Origin: Melanocharis versteri
Taxonomy: Eukaryota; Chordata; Aves; Passeriformes; Melanocharitidae
Assembly (NCBI GenBank): GCA_013397845.1
Contig: VZTG01005455.1
Span: 442,079 to 506,078 of the forward strand
Length of the DNA stretch: 64,000 nt
Reading direction: 5' to 3'
This document shows positions 1 to 11,085 of the stretch, one piece after another. A program made the position numbers and the translations under genes. Positions within the stretch are counted from its first letter, which is position 1; the number at the start of each line of letters is the position of its first letter. Below the pieces are notes generated by a model that was not told the DNA's origin, did not search any database, and saw nothing but the letters and a program-made list of their open reading frames with translations.

Positions 1-1690
1 AATAAGAAAGTAGGGATAGATAAAAATAGCACTACACAGCATCTAAATAAAAGTAATAACAAACAGAAAAATTTGCAGTTGTAATTGTATTTAATGTCTA
101 AATGACCCATTTGGAGAGAGACATTAAAATAAGTCACTCATTTTATAAAAGATAAAATAAAAGCATTGATCATAAGTGCAAACATAGCAAAAGCAGACAT
201 TCATAAAATAAAATTTTTTAGTGCTTTTTATAACCTTTCACACAGGCTAGACTAATTGTGGATATTTTGAAAATATTAATGTTAATAACATGGAGATAGT
301 ATTGCATTTCCTCCAAACAACATACATTTGAATGACAATATTTATGAGTTCTGTATTGTAATTTAATTTAACCATGAAACCAATTTCTGCCTTCAACATT
401 TTGTGTTTTACAGTATGAAACAGAACATTATTTGCTGTAATGTAGTTTATTTAACCTTAACCTGATGTGGTGCAACAGTGAATACAGATACACTCAAAAT
501 GTTAATAATATGACACACTGAGCTGATTAAAATTTCAATTGTGTTTCCTCCATCTCCTTTGGAAAGTTAATGAATTAATGAATCTTTAAAGGACAGTCAG
601 GGAGGCCTTAAAAAGAAGATGCCTTTTTGAGTAAGGAGAGAAAGTGGCAGATTACAACTTAATGGCTTCAGAATAATGGTAATTTCCCTATTTTCTTCAC
701 TTGCCTTAGCTCAGCTAATGGCTTCATTAGTGTCCACATTCTCAAACGAATAATAGAGGACCATGTCACATCCATCTTAGTCACATCACAATAAAACCGT
801 TAAATACAATTCAGCTACCTGCCTTCTGCCAGTCTGGGCTTCGAGGCAGAATTAGCAGCACAATCAATACGGAATCCTGTTATTAGATTCTTTTTCCTTC
901 AAAAAAGAAGTGTATCATCAGGTATAATCATGCAGTGCTATTTAACTGCAGTGCACATTTTATGCTGATTAGATAACTAGAATTACTCAAAATGGACATG
1001 AAATGAAGAGGAAAAAATTCTGCCTATACATCAAAAAACCTCCCAAAATTCTGGCTCTTTATTTGATAAAACTGATGGGTTACCTCAAAGTCATCACAGA
1101 TGTATCAAATTTTTCGTGATATCCTCTCTACCAAATCATTTCACAAACCAGGCTAATTAAGCAGCTAAAAACCTCCTTGGCTTTAGCTACCTCTATCTTG
1201 GGAGAAGAGATTCCATTCAACCAATTAAAATGTTTGGAAAAAATTCAGTGTAACTGAATATAGCTCCATCAAAGCATATCAAGCTTGATGCAACAAGTTC
1301 ACAAACTGATCTTAGCACTGTAAAAACAAATGGGATTTATGATTTTTTAAAAGTATGTTAAAGGCTTTTAATTTTCAAAGTAGTTGAATTTAAATTATTT
1401 TGTGATCATTAGTTTTAAACCGGATTTAAGCAGCACTCATTTTTTTACTCATTATGCTGTTTGGCTACTCTGTGCAACATGAAATCTCTGTCCAAGCATA
1501 TTTTTCTCACTATATATATATATTGTACAACAAATAATATGCAGGCTCTTTAACAACAGTGGTTGAAACATGCACACTTGGCAAAATCTAATGCACAAGT
1601 ACTATTATTCTCTACTTTTTATCTGTGGAACCCAAAGGAGCAAGCTCCAACTTCTACCTTGCTGAACTGCAGCTGGCAGCAACACACAAG
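1..1690. other. AT-rich non-coding stretch
   Basis: No gene or recognisable transposon is seen. The sequence is strongly AT-rich with stops in every frame. It holds a short TA run at about 1511-1523. The part at about 660-1000 alternates unique-looking GC and AT words with several TAAT-type homeodomain cores and is listed separately as a candidate regulatory element. The rest could be intron or intergenic DNA. Confidence 0.6.
660..1000. promoter_or_regulatory. candidate conserved non-coding element
   Basis: This 340-bp piece has no simple repeat or open frame but looks like a vertebrate conserved non-coding element. It carries several TAAT/ATTA homeodomain cores, for example CAGCTAATGG, CATTAGTG, GAATTAGCAG and TGATTAGATAAC. 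It also has isolated CpGs retained in otherwise CpG-poor sequence. This is pattern recognition only. No alignment was available, and the type of motif is common in AT-rich DNA. Confidence 0.22.
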
Positions 1691-1699
1691 TAACAAGGG

Positions 1700-2055
1700 G
1701 AGGAAAATGGCCCGTTTAATATATAAAGAAAATCTCAAATGCTTCAGGCAAGATTCTGTTCTCAGATCCACACCACAGATCCTGACTCCAGCGCTCTACC
1801 CCTTCTTGACCCGAGTATCTAACGCTACCAGAAACTGCTACGGACATGTAGAGGCAGAGCTTTATTGGATCATACCAATCGAAGGCAGGATTTTGCACAA
1901 AAGGATTCCTGGACTGATTCCCCAGTTCTCTACATAACCCTGCCATAACCACATCCAACTGACATCCAGGAAGAAACTGCTTTGTAAATCTCAGCACACA
2001 TGACGTGCTGGGTATCCGCACTTGTCAGCGGAATAAATTTTTCTGACAACATAAA
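1700..2055. other. CpG-bearing patch, possible old LTR or lost exon
   Basis: About ten CpG dinucleotides occur in roughly 350 bp, far more than in the flanks. Stops are sparse on both strands: overlapping open frames lie at 1563-1937 plus and 1716-2021 minus. Read on the minus strand it contains AATAAAG (plus-strand positions about 1860-1868). It also has a TGTTGTCAG-like boundary at about 2043-2051, which is compatible with a degraded solo LTR. No target-site duplication was found and neither open frame resembles a known protein. Alternatives are a hypomethylated regulatory element or a non-coding exon. Confidence 0.25.
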
Positions 2056-3309
2056 TCTGATCCCGCTGAGAAACCTTTTTAAAAATACATTATTGACTGA
2101 AAATATTTATATGCACCACTTTTCCTGTTAGCAAAGGTAATATATTAACTGCTTTGCCATTACCGCAAGTAACTGTAGGCCTAAGAGAAAATATTTCTGT
2201 ATGCATGCTATATATCCATTTCAAATTAAAACATGATGCCAATATTATACTAAATCACAACTGAAGTCTCAGTCCTAAACAGATCTTGAGTGACACCTTC
2301 ATTCTATTTTTTTTTTACGAGCAGTTTGTCAATGATGAGACTTTAATGAGAAGTACTGCTTTCAAAATATGTTGCTATGGGTAAACAAGAAATATCCTCT
2401 ATTTATCATTTCAGTTCTTAGTTGTTATTTTACAAAGGATTAAGTGAATTCCAACAGACAGATAGAAGGGGTACAGAAGATCACCTATTTCTTGTCTACC
2501 TTAGGATACTAAAACCTTACGAATAAAAACCAACTCATAAAACAACACAACCCAAAACCTCTCAGAGCCAACTACCACTGTATTTCTCAGAGTAGCTCAC
2601 TGCTCACTGAGGAAGGATTCACTCCCACTGTCCATGTGTGCTGCCTTGGCCTAAGCGAATTCCCATCAGAATAAAGGAGAAATACTCCAAAAATACATTT
2701 GCCTGTCAGACCTCAGAATTTACTTCACTACATCATGGCAGGCTGCAACTTTCTCTAATACATGTTAGGGCCTTAATTAGTTCTATGACTGGGCATAGAG
2801 AACAGGGCAAAACCAATGGATATTAACTCCAGATGTTGTTCTAGCATCAGCATTATAACATTACCAGGCCCAGGCACTCCAGATATCACGCTTATTATCC
2901 AACATTAAATGGACACAGAATTGCCTATGCTTTAAAAAAAAATATATATAATTTTAACACATAATTGATACAGAATATTCAAAATATGTAACAGTAATTA
3001 GAACATTTACTTTTATGGGCATCCTTAGGAGTTCCGAGTGAACTTTTTCCTGCCCACTGCCCATTTAAGATTTCTGCATCACCCCCTCTTTCATTTAATT
3101 TCCTGTAGGAAGAATATTTACTGCAGTTAAAAGATGCAGGAGGGAGATCACAATTTGTAGGTAAGTTAGGCAAGGAAGATGCATTTACAACTTTCCTGCT
3201 TAAACTACCACAGAAACCTGTTTTACACAGAGTAGAGGTCCCCTCAGAGTAAGTTTGCTTAGCATGCAAGTACACTATCTGCCTAAACTCTGCTTTTCTG
3301 ATTAAAGTT

Positions 3310-3351
3310 TTGTATTTAATTAAAATTGTCTTTAATTAAAATGCAAATATT
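3310..3351 (+). promoter_or_regulatory. homeodomain/POU motif cluster
   Basis: Two TTTAATTAAA-type palindromes about 15 bp apart are followed immediately by a perfect POU octamer ATGCAAAT at 3341-3348. Paired AT homeodomain cores next to an octamer are typical of neural and developmental enhancers. In AT-rich DNA such motifs also arise by chance, so the call is tentative. Confidence 0.25.
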
Positions 3352-4196
3352 CTAGGACTTCAACAATAAATTGTTTACACTAGACTGAGAAACAGCCCTC
3401 AAAGGCTTTGGAAAAAAAATAGTTTCAATTGCAAGCTGTATATTCAAACTTCACTGCTCAGTGAAAATGGGTAAAGATCCTTTTTTCTCCTATTGGCTTA
3501 ATCTTTTTTAAACAAGTGGAAAGATATCCCAATTTGTATCTAGAATTCACACAGAAAACAATTCCCAAAGTTATTGGCTGTTGAGTAAGTAATTAGGCCA
3601 GTTCAAAACATCTATTGTGTTTGAAACAATTCCTTCAGCCAATTTTGCTAGGAAATGATACTGACACCACAAAAGAATTGCCAGTTAAATGAACGATAGC
3701 ACAGCCCCTTCCCCGAGTGATAAACACGGAGTGCGCCTGTGTGCATGTAAGGATCCATCTGCATTATCCCTTCACCAGAAACATCCTGCTCAGGGTTCAA
3801 AAATAGCCATTCTGTTTACAAAAGAGCATGGTTTAGATACAGCAGATATATAGCCTGCTCATTTCTTTCTATAAACAAACAGAGAAAGACTCTGCACCCC
3901 AGGTTTTGATTTAGCACAAGGCAGACTATGTGCTCTGCAGCATCAATAGTCCTTTTCTGTAGGAAGTGTTGTGACTCACAGGTGAATTATCCTTATGACC
4001 ATTTCATAACCATCCTCCACTGGGAATAAAATCGAGCCTTTGTATTTAATATGACTTAATATCCCAAAAATACATCTTTGAGAACTTCAATTTTTGTCCA
4101 GAGAAACTTCAAACTGAGCTCTTAGCACTCTAATGCGGTAACAAAACCTACAGCTATGCACGGCTTGGAAAGAAATTTACCAAATCCCAAACCTTC

Positions 4197-4223
4197 CACA
4201 CACACACAAAAAAAAAAAAAAAA
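4197..4223 (+). repeat. (CA)n-(A)n simple repeat
   Basis: Six CA units run directly into a 16-base A tract. It is a simple-sequence repeat. A poly-A tail of a retrocopy is unlikely because no recognisable gene-derived sequence precedes it and avian CR1 does not use poly-A tails. Confidence 0.85.
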
Positions 4224-5040
4224 CAGTGCTTGGAAGGTTTTATGGTCCGTTAGCAAAATACTGCATTGTGCTCATCACCATATCCCTGTTCAAACACCGA
4301 AGAGCAGTGATATAAGTTAAATGAGGTAGTAACATTTAAAGTTTGAAAAATCCACTTCCAGAAGCCAGTGGAACAAATCATACATGGGAACTTTCTAACT
4401 GGAAGTACTGGCTAGAATAATGGTATAAATGTGACCTCTATGGAAGTACCATAAAGTATCCTCATTCTTGCAGAGAAATTCTTACAAAGACCCACTTGCC
4501 ATAAATTTGAATTTCCTAAATTCATTGCAGATCTACGAAACCAAAATGAAATAAATTACCACAGTTTGACACCATCTCCTTCATCACAGTAATTCCAGAT
4601 TTCAGTATAAAAGCCATTACTTAACTTGCACGCCATAATTTACACACTCTTTTACACAATAATTTTTGATCCAAGAAAAGATTAATTTTCCTTTTATAAT
4701 TATCCCGTGTCAAAGTCTTTAACCTTTTCATCTGAAAAGCCAGAACTGGATTCCTTCTGGAAACATATGCCCTGAGTTCAGCTCCTCTCTCTGTGCCACC
4801 GCAGGAAGAGGCTGGACATCACCAGAGAGCAGACAAGGAGGGCAGCCAGGGGCACTGGTCTGCAAACCAAACCACCCAACTACCAGCAACAGCTGCTTTC
4901 CAAACGCTCTACAGCAAAACCATTTATTGTTGTGAATAAAACCTGTGTCAGCCCAACATGAAGCTGTAAGTACAGCACGAGAGCCACCTAAACCACAGCG
5001 GTGTGCAACTGCTAATTAGCATAATTTATACAAATTAATG

Positions 5041-5650
5041 TAGATTCAACAATTAGCATTTCAAGAGGGTTTCCTGGTGCCCAGGGAAGGCTGGTGTGAG
5101 CCTGGGCAGCCTCACATGGTGCCTGTGCCATGGGGTCCATCCACACACAGGCACCCAAATCATGTTCTTCCCACCAAATGCAGTCGAGGTACTTTGTTCT
5201 GGTGTTTCTCCAATGTTATGATAAAGACAGAGCAATATTCTATCTTACTAAAATTCAGAAAACTTAACCAGATCCATACGCACTTGCCTTTTCAAAATAG
5301 CACTTTACAGTCACAGGCAGGAAACCTGGGCTGGCTCCAGCCACCGTGGGCTCACTTCAGGGTAGGTAGCAGAATAGCCCCCAAAAACACAGGTTTCCTG
5401 AAACAGAGCTGCTCTGTCTCCACCCACATCTGGGTCCCCAGTGGACTCCTGCCCCGGCAGCGCATCCTCATCATCATTCTTCACCACACAGGCCTGGCTG
5501 CACCCACATTTCACATTTCCTTCACTTCAGGAACACAGCTTTCTGCACCAAGGGCAAGAGGCCACTGTATACGACTATGTGGTCTGTGTGGACTTGCTTC
5601 CACTTCAAGTCATCCAGTAAAATGGAAAAAAAAATATTTTAAGTGATACA
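5041..5650 (+). other. GC-richer low-stop stretch, no supported gene
   Basis: This patch carries the longest N-free open frame of the window, about 189 codons (5077-5646) beginning at GTG. Its first internal ATG is 13 codons later. The translation is rich in Ser, His, Pro and Cys, has no domain-like pattern and no repeat or membrane segment. An antisense frame overlaps it. The length is within chance expectation for 64 kb, and no splice architecture supports an exon. It is recorded as non-coding. Confidence 0.5.
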
Positions 5651-7080
5651 GCAGTTATGTTCCCCATTCCTAAAAAACACACCATTCTGTTACAGGGCCA
5701 GCAATTAGCTCTTAATTCAGGCACCTCTGCTGCCTCAGGAACAGACTGTTCATTTTTAGCCTGTTTCCAATTTACCTGCTGGCAGAGGTGCACAAGGAGT
5801 CTCTAGAAATGAAGTTGCAAACCCACGTCAGTATAAATTTCCTTTTTGAGAGTTTCAATCTTGTTTCATCAGAGACCAGCGCCTGTGCTAAGGAAAGCCT
5901 ATAATGATTTCTCTTTTTCAGGCTTATTCTAGAATTGCATCTATTTTGGGGTTTTGTTTAGATCTGTCGCAGCTTTTGTACCGTTGATCATGTTGTTTTT
6001 CTAACCCGCCCTGAACATCTGTTGGCTCTTTCTGAAGCTGCATATCCTGGTTTTTTTCTCTCTCTTATGTATTCCACTGCTATCAGCTGGCTGTTATTCT
6101 TGTTTTTTGTATTTCGGTGTACATTTTATTTCTTTTAGTTTGGGAAAAAATACAATTTTAAAAGCACGGATTATTTCTGCCCTCATCTCATCCTGCACAA
6201 CAAATTCCTATCTGCCACAGCTTTTGTTTTGTTCTGCTGGTTGGTTGGGTTTCTTGTTTCTCTTTTTTAAAAAATGCATCGATATAAAAAATCAGGTGGC
6301 AGCAGACCTAAAGGTGGAGTGAGAAGACGGTGAAGGATCTTGTTTTCATAATGATAAAAATCAGTACTTATAAAAGATACGAGGCTGGCAGCCCTGCAGA
6401 AAACAGAACAAACACCGTTTAACCACAAACCAGACACACACACTCTCAGCAGGACCACTGCAAGCACTGAAAGGGGAAACAACAGTCAAGCCTTGGCCTC
6501 CTCGCCGGGGCTGCCAGCGAGGGCAATAATTAGTGCCAAGCATGGGGGTGGGTTTCTCGACGCTGACATTGGGAACTGTTTGGAGACTACAATTATTTTG
6601 CATAGCCTAACAAACAGTTATCAGATGGCAACAGCCTCTGGTCACTACCAGGCTGGACTGCATTCAAGCCTAAGAGAGACATATATCTCCTCAGCCAGCA
6701 AGTCTCCCTAGCCAGTGATTACAAAACAAGTAAGATTTTGAGGTTGACAAGAGTCCCTTTTAGCAGCATTTGGATTGTAAAATTGCTCTGACTCACTGCA
6801 GCGTATTGCTCCCTCTTAATTAACAGAGCTGAACTTTGTACATGTCTAGACTTCCTCCTGCAGAATGGCAGATTTTGGCCTTCACGAATATCATTTGAAG
6901 TCATATTATTTACAGAGCCTTTATTCATTTCAATCATTTGTTTCAAACATATTTTCCACAGAAAAAAAATGCACCAACTGCTGGGCCATTTAATCCAAAC
7001 TTAACAGTTAAGATGTTTTATTCAGCATTTTAAAAAGGATTGTCTTAGGGAATTTTATGCGCTGCATTTCTAATGTTAAC
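5651..7080. other. non-coding stretch, partly unique-looking
   Basis: No gene is seen. The sub-segment 6480-6720 is GC-moderate with retained CpGs (GCCGGGG, AGCGAGGG, TCGACGCTG), and 6720-7080 is AT-rich and unique-looking. It directly precedes the ancient repeat tail at 7085, so part of it may be the body of that old element. Confidence 0.45.
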
Positions 7081-7084
7081 TTTA

Positions 7085-7140
7085 CAGATTGTAAAGTGCC
7101 TTGGGATGCACTAGCATGAAAGGCATTAAGGTATTGCAGG
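7085..7140 (+). mobile_element. 3' tail of an ancient SINE/LINE-type repeat
   Basis: The sequence beginning ATTGTAAAGTGCCTTGGGATG, then a short spacer, then CATGAAAGGCATTAAG strongly resembles a tail shared by several old vertebrate non-LTR elements (GTAAAGYGCCTTGGGAT...GAAAGGCGCTAT). The two CpG positions of that tail (GCG to GTG and CGC to CAT) look decayed, as expected for an old copy. The family cannot be assigned by eye. Such pre-avian relics often survive because they became regulatory. Confidence 0.45.
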
Positions 7141-10100
7141 ATTTAACCAAATGTGCATTGCACTAAAAAGAACCTTTTATGAAAGCACATACAGATAAAA
7201 ACCAAAGTAAAGCTAGTGTTTATTAAGAGATGCTCAGATTTATTTCCTAAAGCAACACTATTTTCCTCTTCCATTGGCAAAAATGATCCTTTCCTAAATT
7301 AAAAAAATTTCCACCAGTACTGACATAAAATTGCTGAAATTTTATACTTTATGGAAGAATGTATTTTCCCATATAAATGCTCAGTCTTAAAAAAACCAAC
7401 TGGATTCACATAAAAAAGGCATTTTTTTTAAGTAGGATTTCTGGTTTGTGGGTGGTCGGTTTTTTCCTACTAAGTTATTATGAACAAATTAATCAACTAT
7501 ATTAATTAGCTTGGCTATTGTTACGGGATTTTATGGGTACAAAGAAGGATGAATCATACATTTTGATCCATGCTTCCTATTACTATCAAAAAATTGCATT
7601 TCAAATACAAGAAAAAGCTTGTACAGCTAAATCCCTTGACACGCCTGGAAATCACAGAGTAGGCTTGTACACCAATCACTTATGAGAGAGGATTTAATGT
7701 CAGTGGGTGAAGTTCAACACGGCAAGAAGGAGCAGCATTAACACAGCCAGAGCAGCCTTATCAAGGAGAGGTGGGGTACTGTATCAGGCTTTATCTCCAC
7801 CCCTTAAATAGGAGGGTGGATTTGATCTTCACCACCTCCCTTCCCGTATTCCACCTTTGTAACACCCAAGTACTCAAGCTCTGCGGTCTCAATCCAGAGA
7901 CTATTACACCTTGTTAAAAAAGTATCAGTGGATTTTAAAAGGCTACAGAAAAAGCCCAAAGAAAGTGTCATGGATTTCAACTTGTAGGACTAAACACAAG
8001 ATCAAAGTTTAAGTGCAGAATACATACGATATTATTCAAAAAAAAAAAAAAGTAACACTGCTGGAACTCCTATCACTCTGACATCAGAAGAGAAGTAACA
8101 AATAACCACTTTATAATGCCAGATCCACCTTTTCATTAAAATTACATTAAAAATAAAATGTGGTGAAGAAAGTTAAAAAGCAGCATATGACTTCTACCAA
8201 GGAAGGAAGGATTAGTTGTCCTTTGCATTCTAAGTTTGAAAGTTAGTATGACAGTCACAATACCTACACAGAGCTTCAGATCTTTTTTGAATTATAGGAA
8301 CATTTTCTCAAAGGTTTTCAGCTACAAAATAGCCCTCAAACAGATTTGTTTCTCTAGAGCACCTGTAATTCAAAAACATTTCTGACAAATAAAGCTGAAA
8401 GCATTAATTTTATTTATAAGTGAAAAAATTCAAATGACTGCCCTGAAATCCAATAATATTCTCCTGTTTCAAGAAAAACAGTGGAGCTATGTCCTCTAAT
8501 TAAAGTGGGTCATAACAGTGTATTAAAAGAAGATACTGTTTTAGCTAATGATGCTTTTTAACTACCTCTCTCTCATGCCTTTCAAGTACTATGGCATTTT
8601 TACAGTTACATATTTGCCACATTTTGTTTTCACACAACTGCTTTTTCCACTCGAGTTCAAAGGAAGATCAACCCATATAACTTAATTTATACTTCCACTG
8701 TAGGCATCGAATACCCATCTCAGCCTGTTCCTCACAGATGCATTTCCTTTTGAAGAAAATCCAGACAATATATGTCAGCAGAGTATCCTTTGCCAAGCCA
8801 CAAAGACCACATCTCAGGAACTCTAAAATGGAAATACTACTGTCTACGTATTTTACACCTGGATTCATCCATATTTTTCCAGCCCCTTGTCCATGCATTA
8901 TTGAAAACACAAATAGTTTTACTGAGCAACAAGTTACATAGCAAGTTGAAACACTCAATTGTTCTTCCTGTGATGGACTTCAAACTGGGAAACCTGCCCC
9001 TTCCAACTCTCGGCTGCTCCCATAAACTACACTTTAAGCCCTGCCAAGACCCTGTTGCAGATCTGGGTCTTCCCAGATATACAGTTATACATGTTTCCAC
9101 TATTTCCTATCTATCAAAGATGTCAATCAAAAAAGGCTGATGGAGATATTTCCCCTGTCACTGGATGTGCCGACACCCCTGTTCACCAGGCTGCCAATCG
9201 AGGCATGACTGCAGTTAGTTTTACTCTGATGTGGTGTAACGTACAGTTGTTACTACAAATACAGCCCCTTTCTTGAACCCGGTTTTTTGCAAACTGTGCA
9301 CCTGTGTAAGTAAAGAAGAGCAAATCTGGGGACTCCATGACAAGCAGTCCTGACTCCCAGACCCAATTTGAGTATCACAATCAAATATCACCGACTGAAA
9401 CTGCAGCCACGTACAGCATTTTTCACCACAACCTCTCTCTTTGTCTATGTGTTTATTTTACACTAATCACTAAAACATCGCAGCACAAAGTGTTGTTATC
9501 TCTGTATCTATCTCAGTATCTATAATTACTTTCTCTTTTGTAAAAACTAGGACAGGGAGTTGTAACCCTCAAAGATTACAGACACCCATCTTCCTAAGCC
9601 TGACTAAGCCTAAACACACAACAATTATAAGATGGTAAACAGCAGTAATTGTACACTAAATGTCTTTTTAAAGAGCCAAATGTGCACTTAAAGTTTAACT
9701 CCCACTCACTGCTGCTCTAGAACAAACAGTAAATTAGTGAATACAAAACTAAAAACTTAAAAAAAAAAAAAGCCCTGCAGCATGTTCCTCAGGCAGGAAG
9801 TAATTCTATTTCCCTCCCCTCTTTTTTTTCAACCTTTGTAGACATAATGCAGGATAGTTTCAATAAAGCACTGCCTGCAGTAAAAGCATGTGATGATCTC
9901 GCAATCCAAAGTGAAGTGTGATAATTACCCTGCATTAATAGAGAAGGGGACACACAGAGAAATAAACAACCCTCACCCTGCAAAGAAGTGCAGCTGCATT
10001 CTAATTTATCAATAGTCAATTTATTACCTCATGTACTTCCAAATAGGGGGTTTTTATTTGCACCTGTATGTCTCAGTAAAGTGCAGCTAGTTTCATGACC

Positions 10101-10900
10101 ATTACAAGCAGTTAAGGCTTCCTCTTTTCACTGGAACAGGTGGCGTGCACGGAGCAGAAAACCACTCAGCTATTTTTATCCCACGTGCATCAAAACCAAC
10201 TCTGAGGTACCACTCCAGCCCCATTCTCAGCAAGATTACAGAGTCCTAAGACACTGCACAAGTCTCATGATACATTTGCCTTTTGCTGGGTGCATGGGAG
10301 ATTGCTTTGGGAGTGTTTTGGGAAGGAGAATATTACTTAGCAAGAATGAATATGGAAGTCAGTCCCTAGAAGCATGACTGAGATGACAGTGGGCATCAAG
10401 ACAAGGAATAAGGGATTCCCCAACTTCCTTCTGGAAGTGGCCAGACCCGAGCATAGAGGAAGAACCTTGTTCTGCCAGGGCCACTTGATAGGCAGAGGAC
10501 ACGAGTTTCCAAAGCTGTTTGACTTACACATGAATATCTGTAAGGAGAAGGGGGAAAAGAATTAAAACATCTTACAAAGTAATAAAACGTAGCTGTGAAA
10601 TGATAAAAGCTGATCTTGCAGTGTGTTACCGTGTGACAGCTCTCCTGACAATTAAAATGAAGAGGTTGCGTGCACTACGGCAATGTCTAACTACGGTATA
10701 CATAAAATATACTATAAATATTCCAGCATTCCCAAGAATGTCTGTGACATTTGTCCCTAAGAGGTATCATGTTTGCTTCTTCCATGTCCATTTCCATGTC
10801 TCCACTTACAATACTGAGCACTTAAACAATAAATTCCCTCCTCCCAAGTAAAAGAACGCTTTAATACTGATACAGTTTTGCTCAGACATATGAAAGCTAT
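7141..10900. other. AT-rich non-coding stretch
   Basis: No gene or clear transposon is seen. It contains a 14-base A tract near 8038-8051 and an A tract near 9759-9772. Overlapping open frames on both strands at 8668-9140 have no protein-like features. Plus-strand composition leans to A and C. Confidence 0.55.
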
Positions 10901-10904
10901 TTGA

Positions 10905-11085
10905 AAGGTCTTTATGTATCTTCACAACTACAAGGCCCTAAAGGGTCTCTAAAGCCAAGTGTATGCTACAGTGTCCATTTCGCAAACATTTAGAGTGAGG
11001 TAGAGAGAGATGATCTGCCCAAAAGGTTCCACCCAAAGCAGGGTACCCTCTAACTAGAACTCCACATCTACCCTACACCCATCAC
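10905..11085 (-). mobile_element. MIR-like SINE fragment
   Basis: On the plus strand the segment reads as the reverse complement of the conserved MIR/CORE-SINE middle. It has TCTTCACAACTAC, then TCCATTTCGCA, then GAGTGAGGTAGAGAGAGATGA with CTGCCCAAAAGG, then GCAGGGTACC and TAGAACTCCACATCT. These correspond in order to the MIR landmarks of a CCCATTTTACAGATG block, an ACTGAGGCACAGAGAGG block, a CTTGCCCAAGGTCAC block and a GGATTCGAACCCAGGTCT block. The copy is heavily diverged. The collinear order of four blocks makes chance unlikely. MIR-related relics are known but few in birds. Confidence 0.6.

Larger units (their letters stand above)
2060..5040. other. AT-rich non-coding stretch
   Basis: No gene is recognised. 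It contains a cluster of TTTAATTAAA palindromes with a perfect octamer motif at 3315-3351, listed separately. A CA/A simple repeat lies at 4197-4223 and an AP-1-type TGACTCA lies near 3970. The segment at about 3690-4010 looks unique and may be constrained, but this cannot be tested here. Confidence 0.55.

Noticed and set aside
4318..4330. let-7-like seed (TGAGGTAGTA)
   Set aside because: Similarity stops after the seed and no hairpin partner is present.
5077..5646. 189-codon plus-strand open frame as a gene
   Set aside because: It starts at GTG, has no domain-like pattern, is overlapped by an antisense frame, and its length fits chance for six frames of 64 kb.
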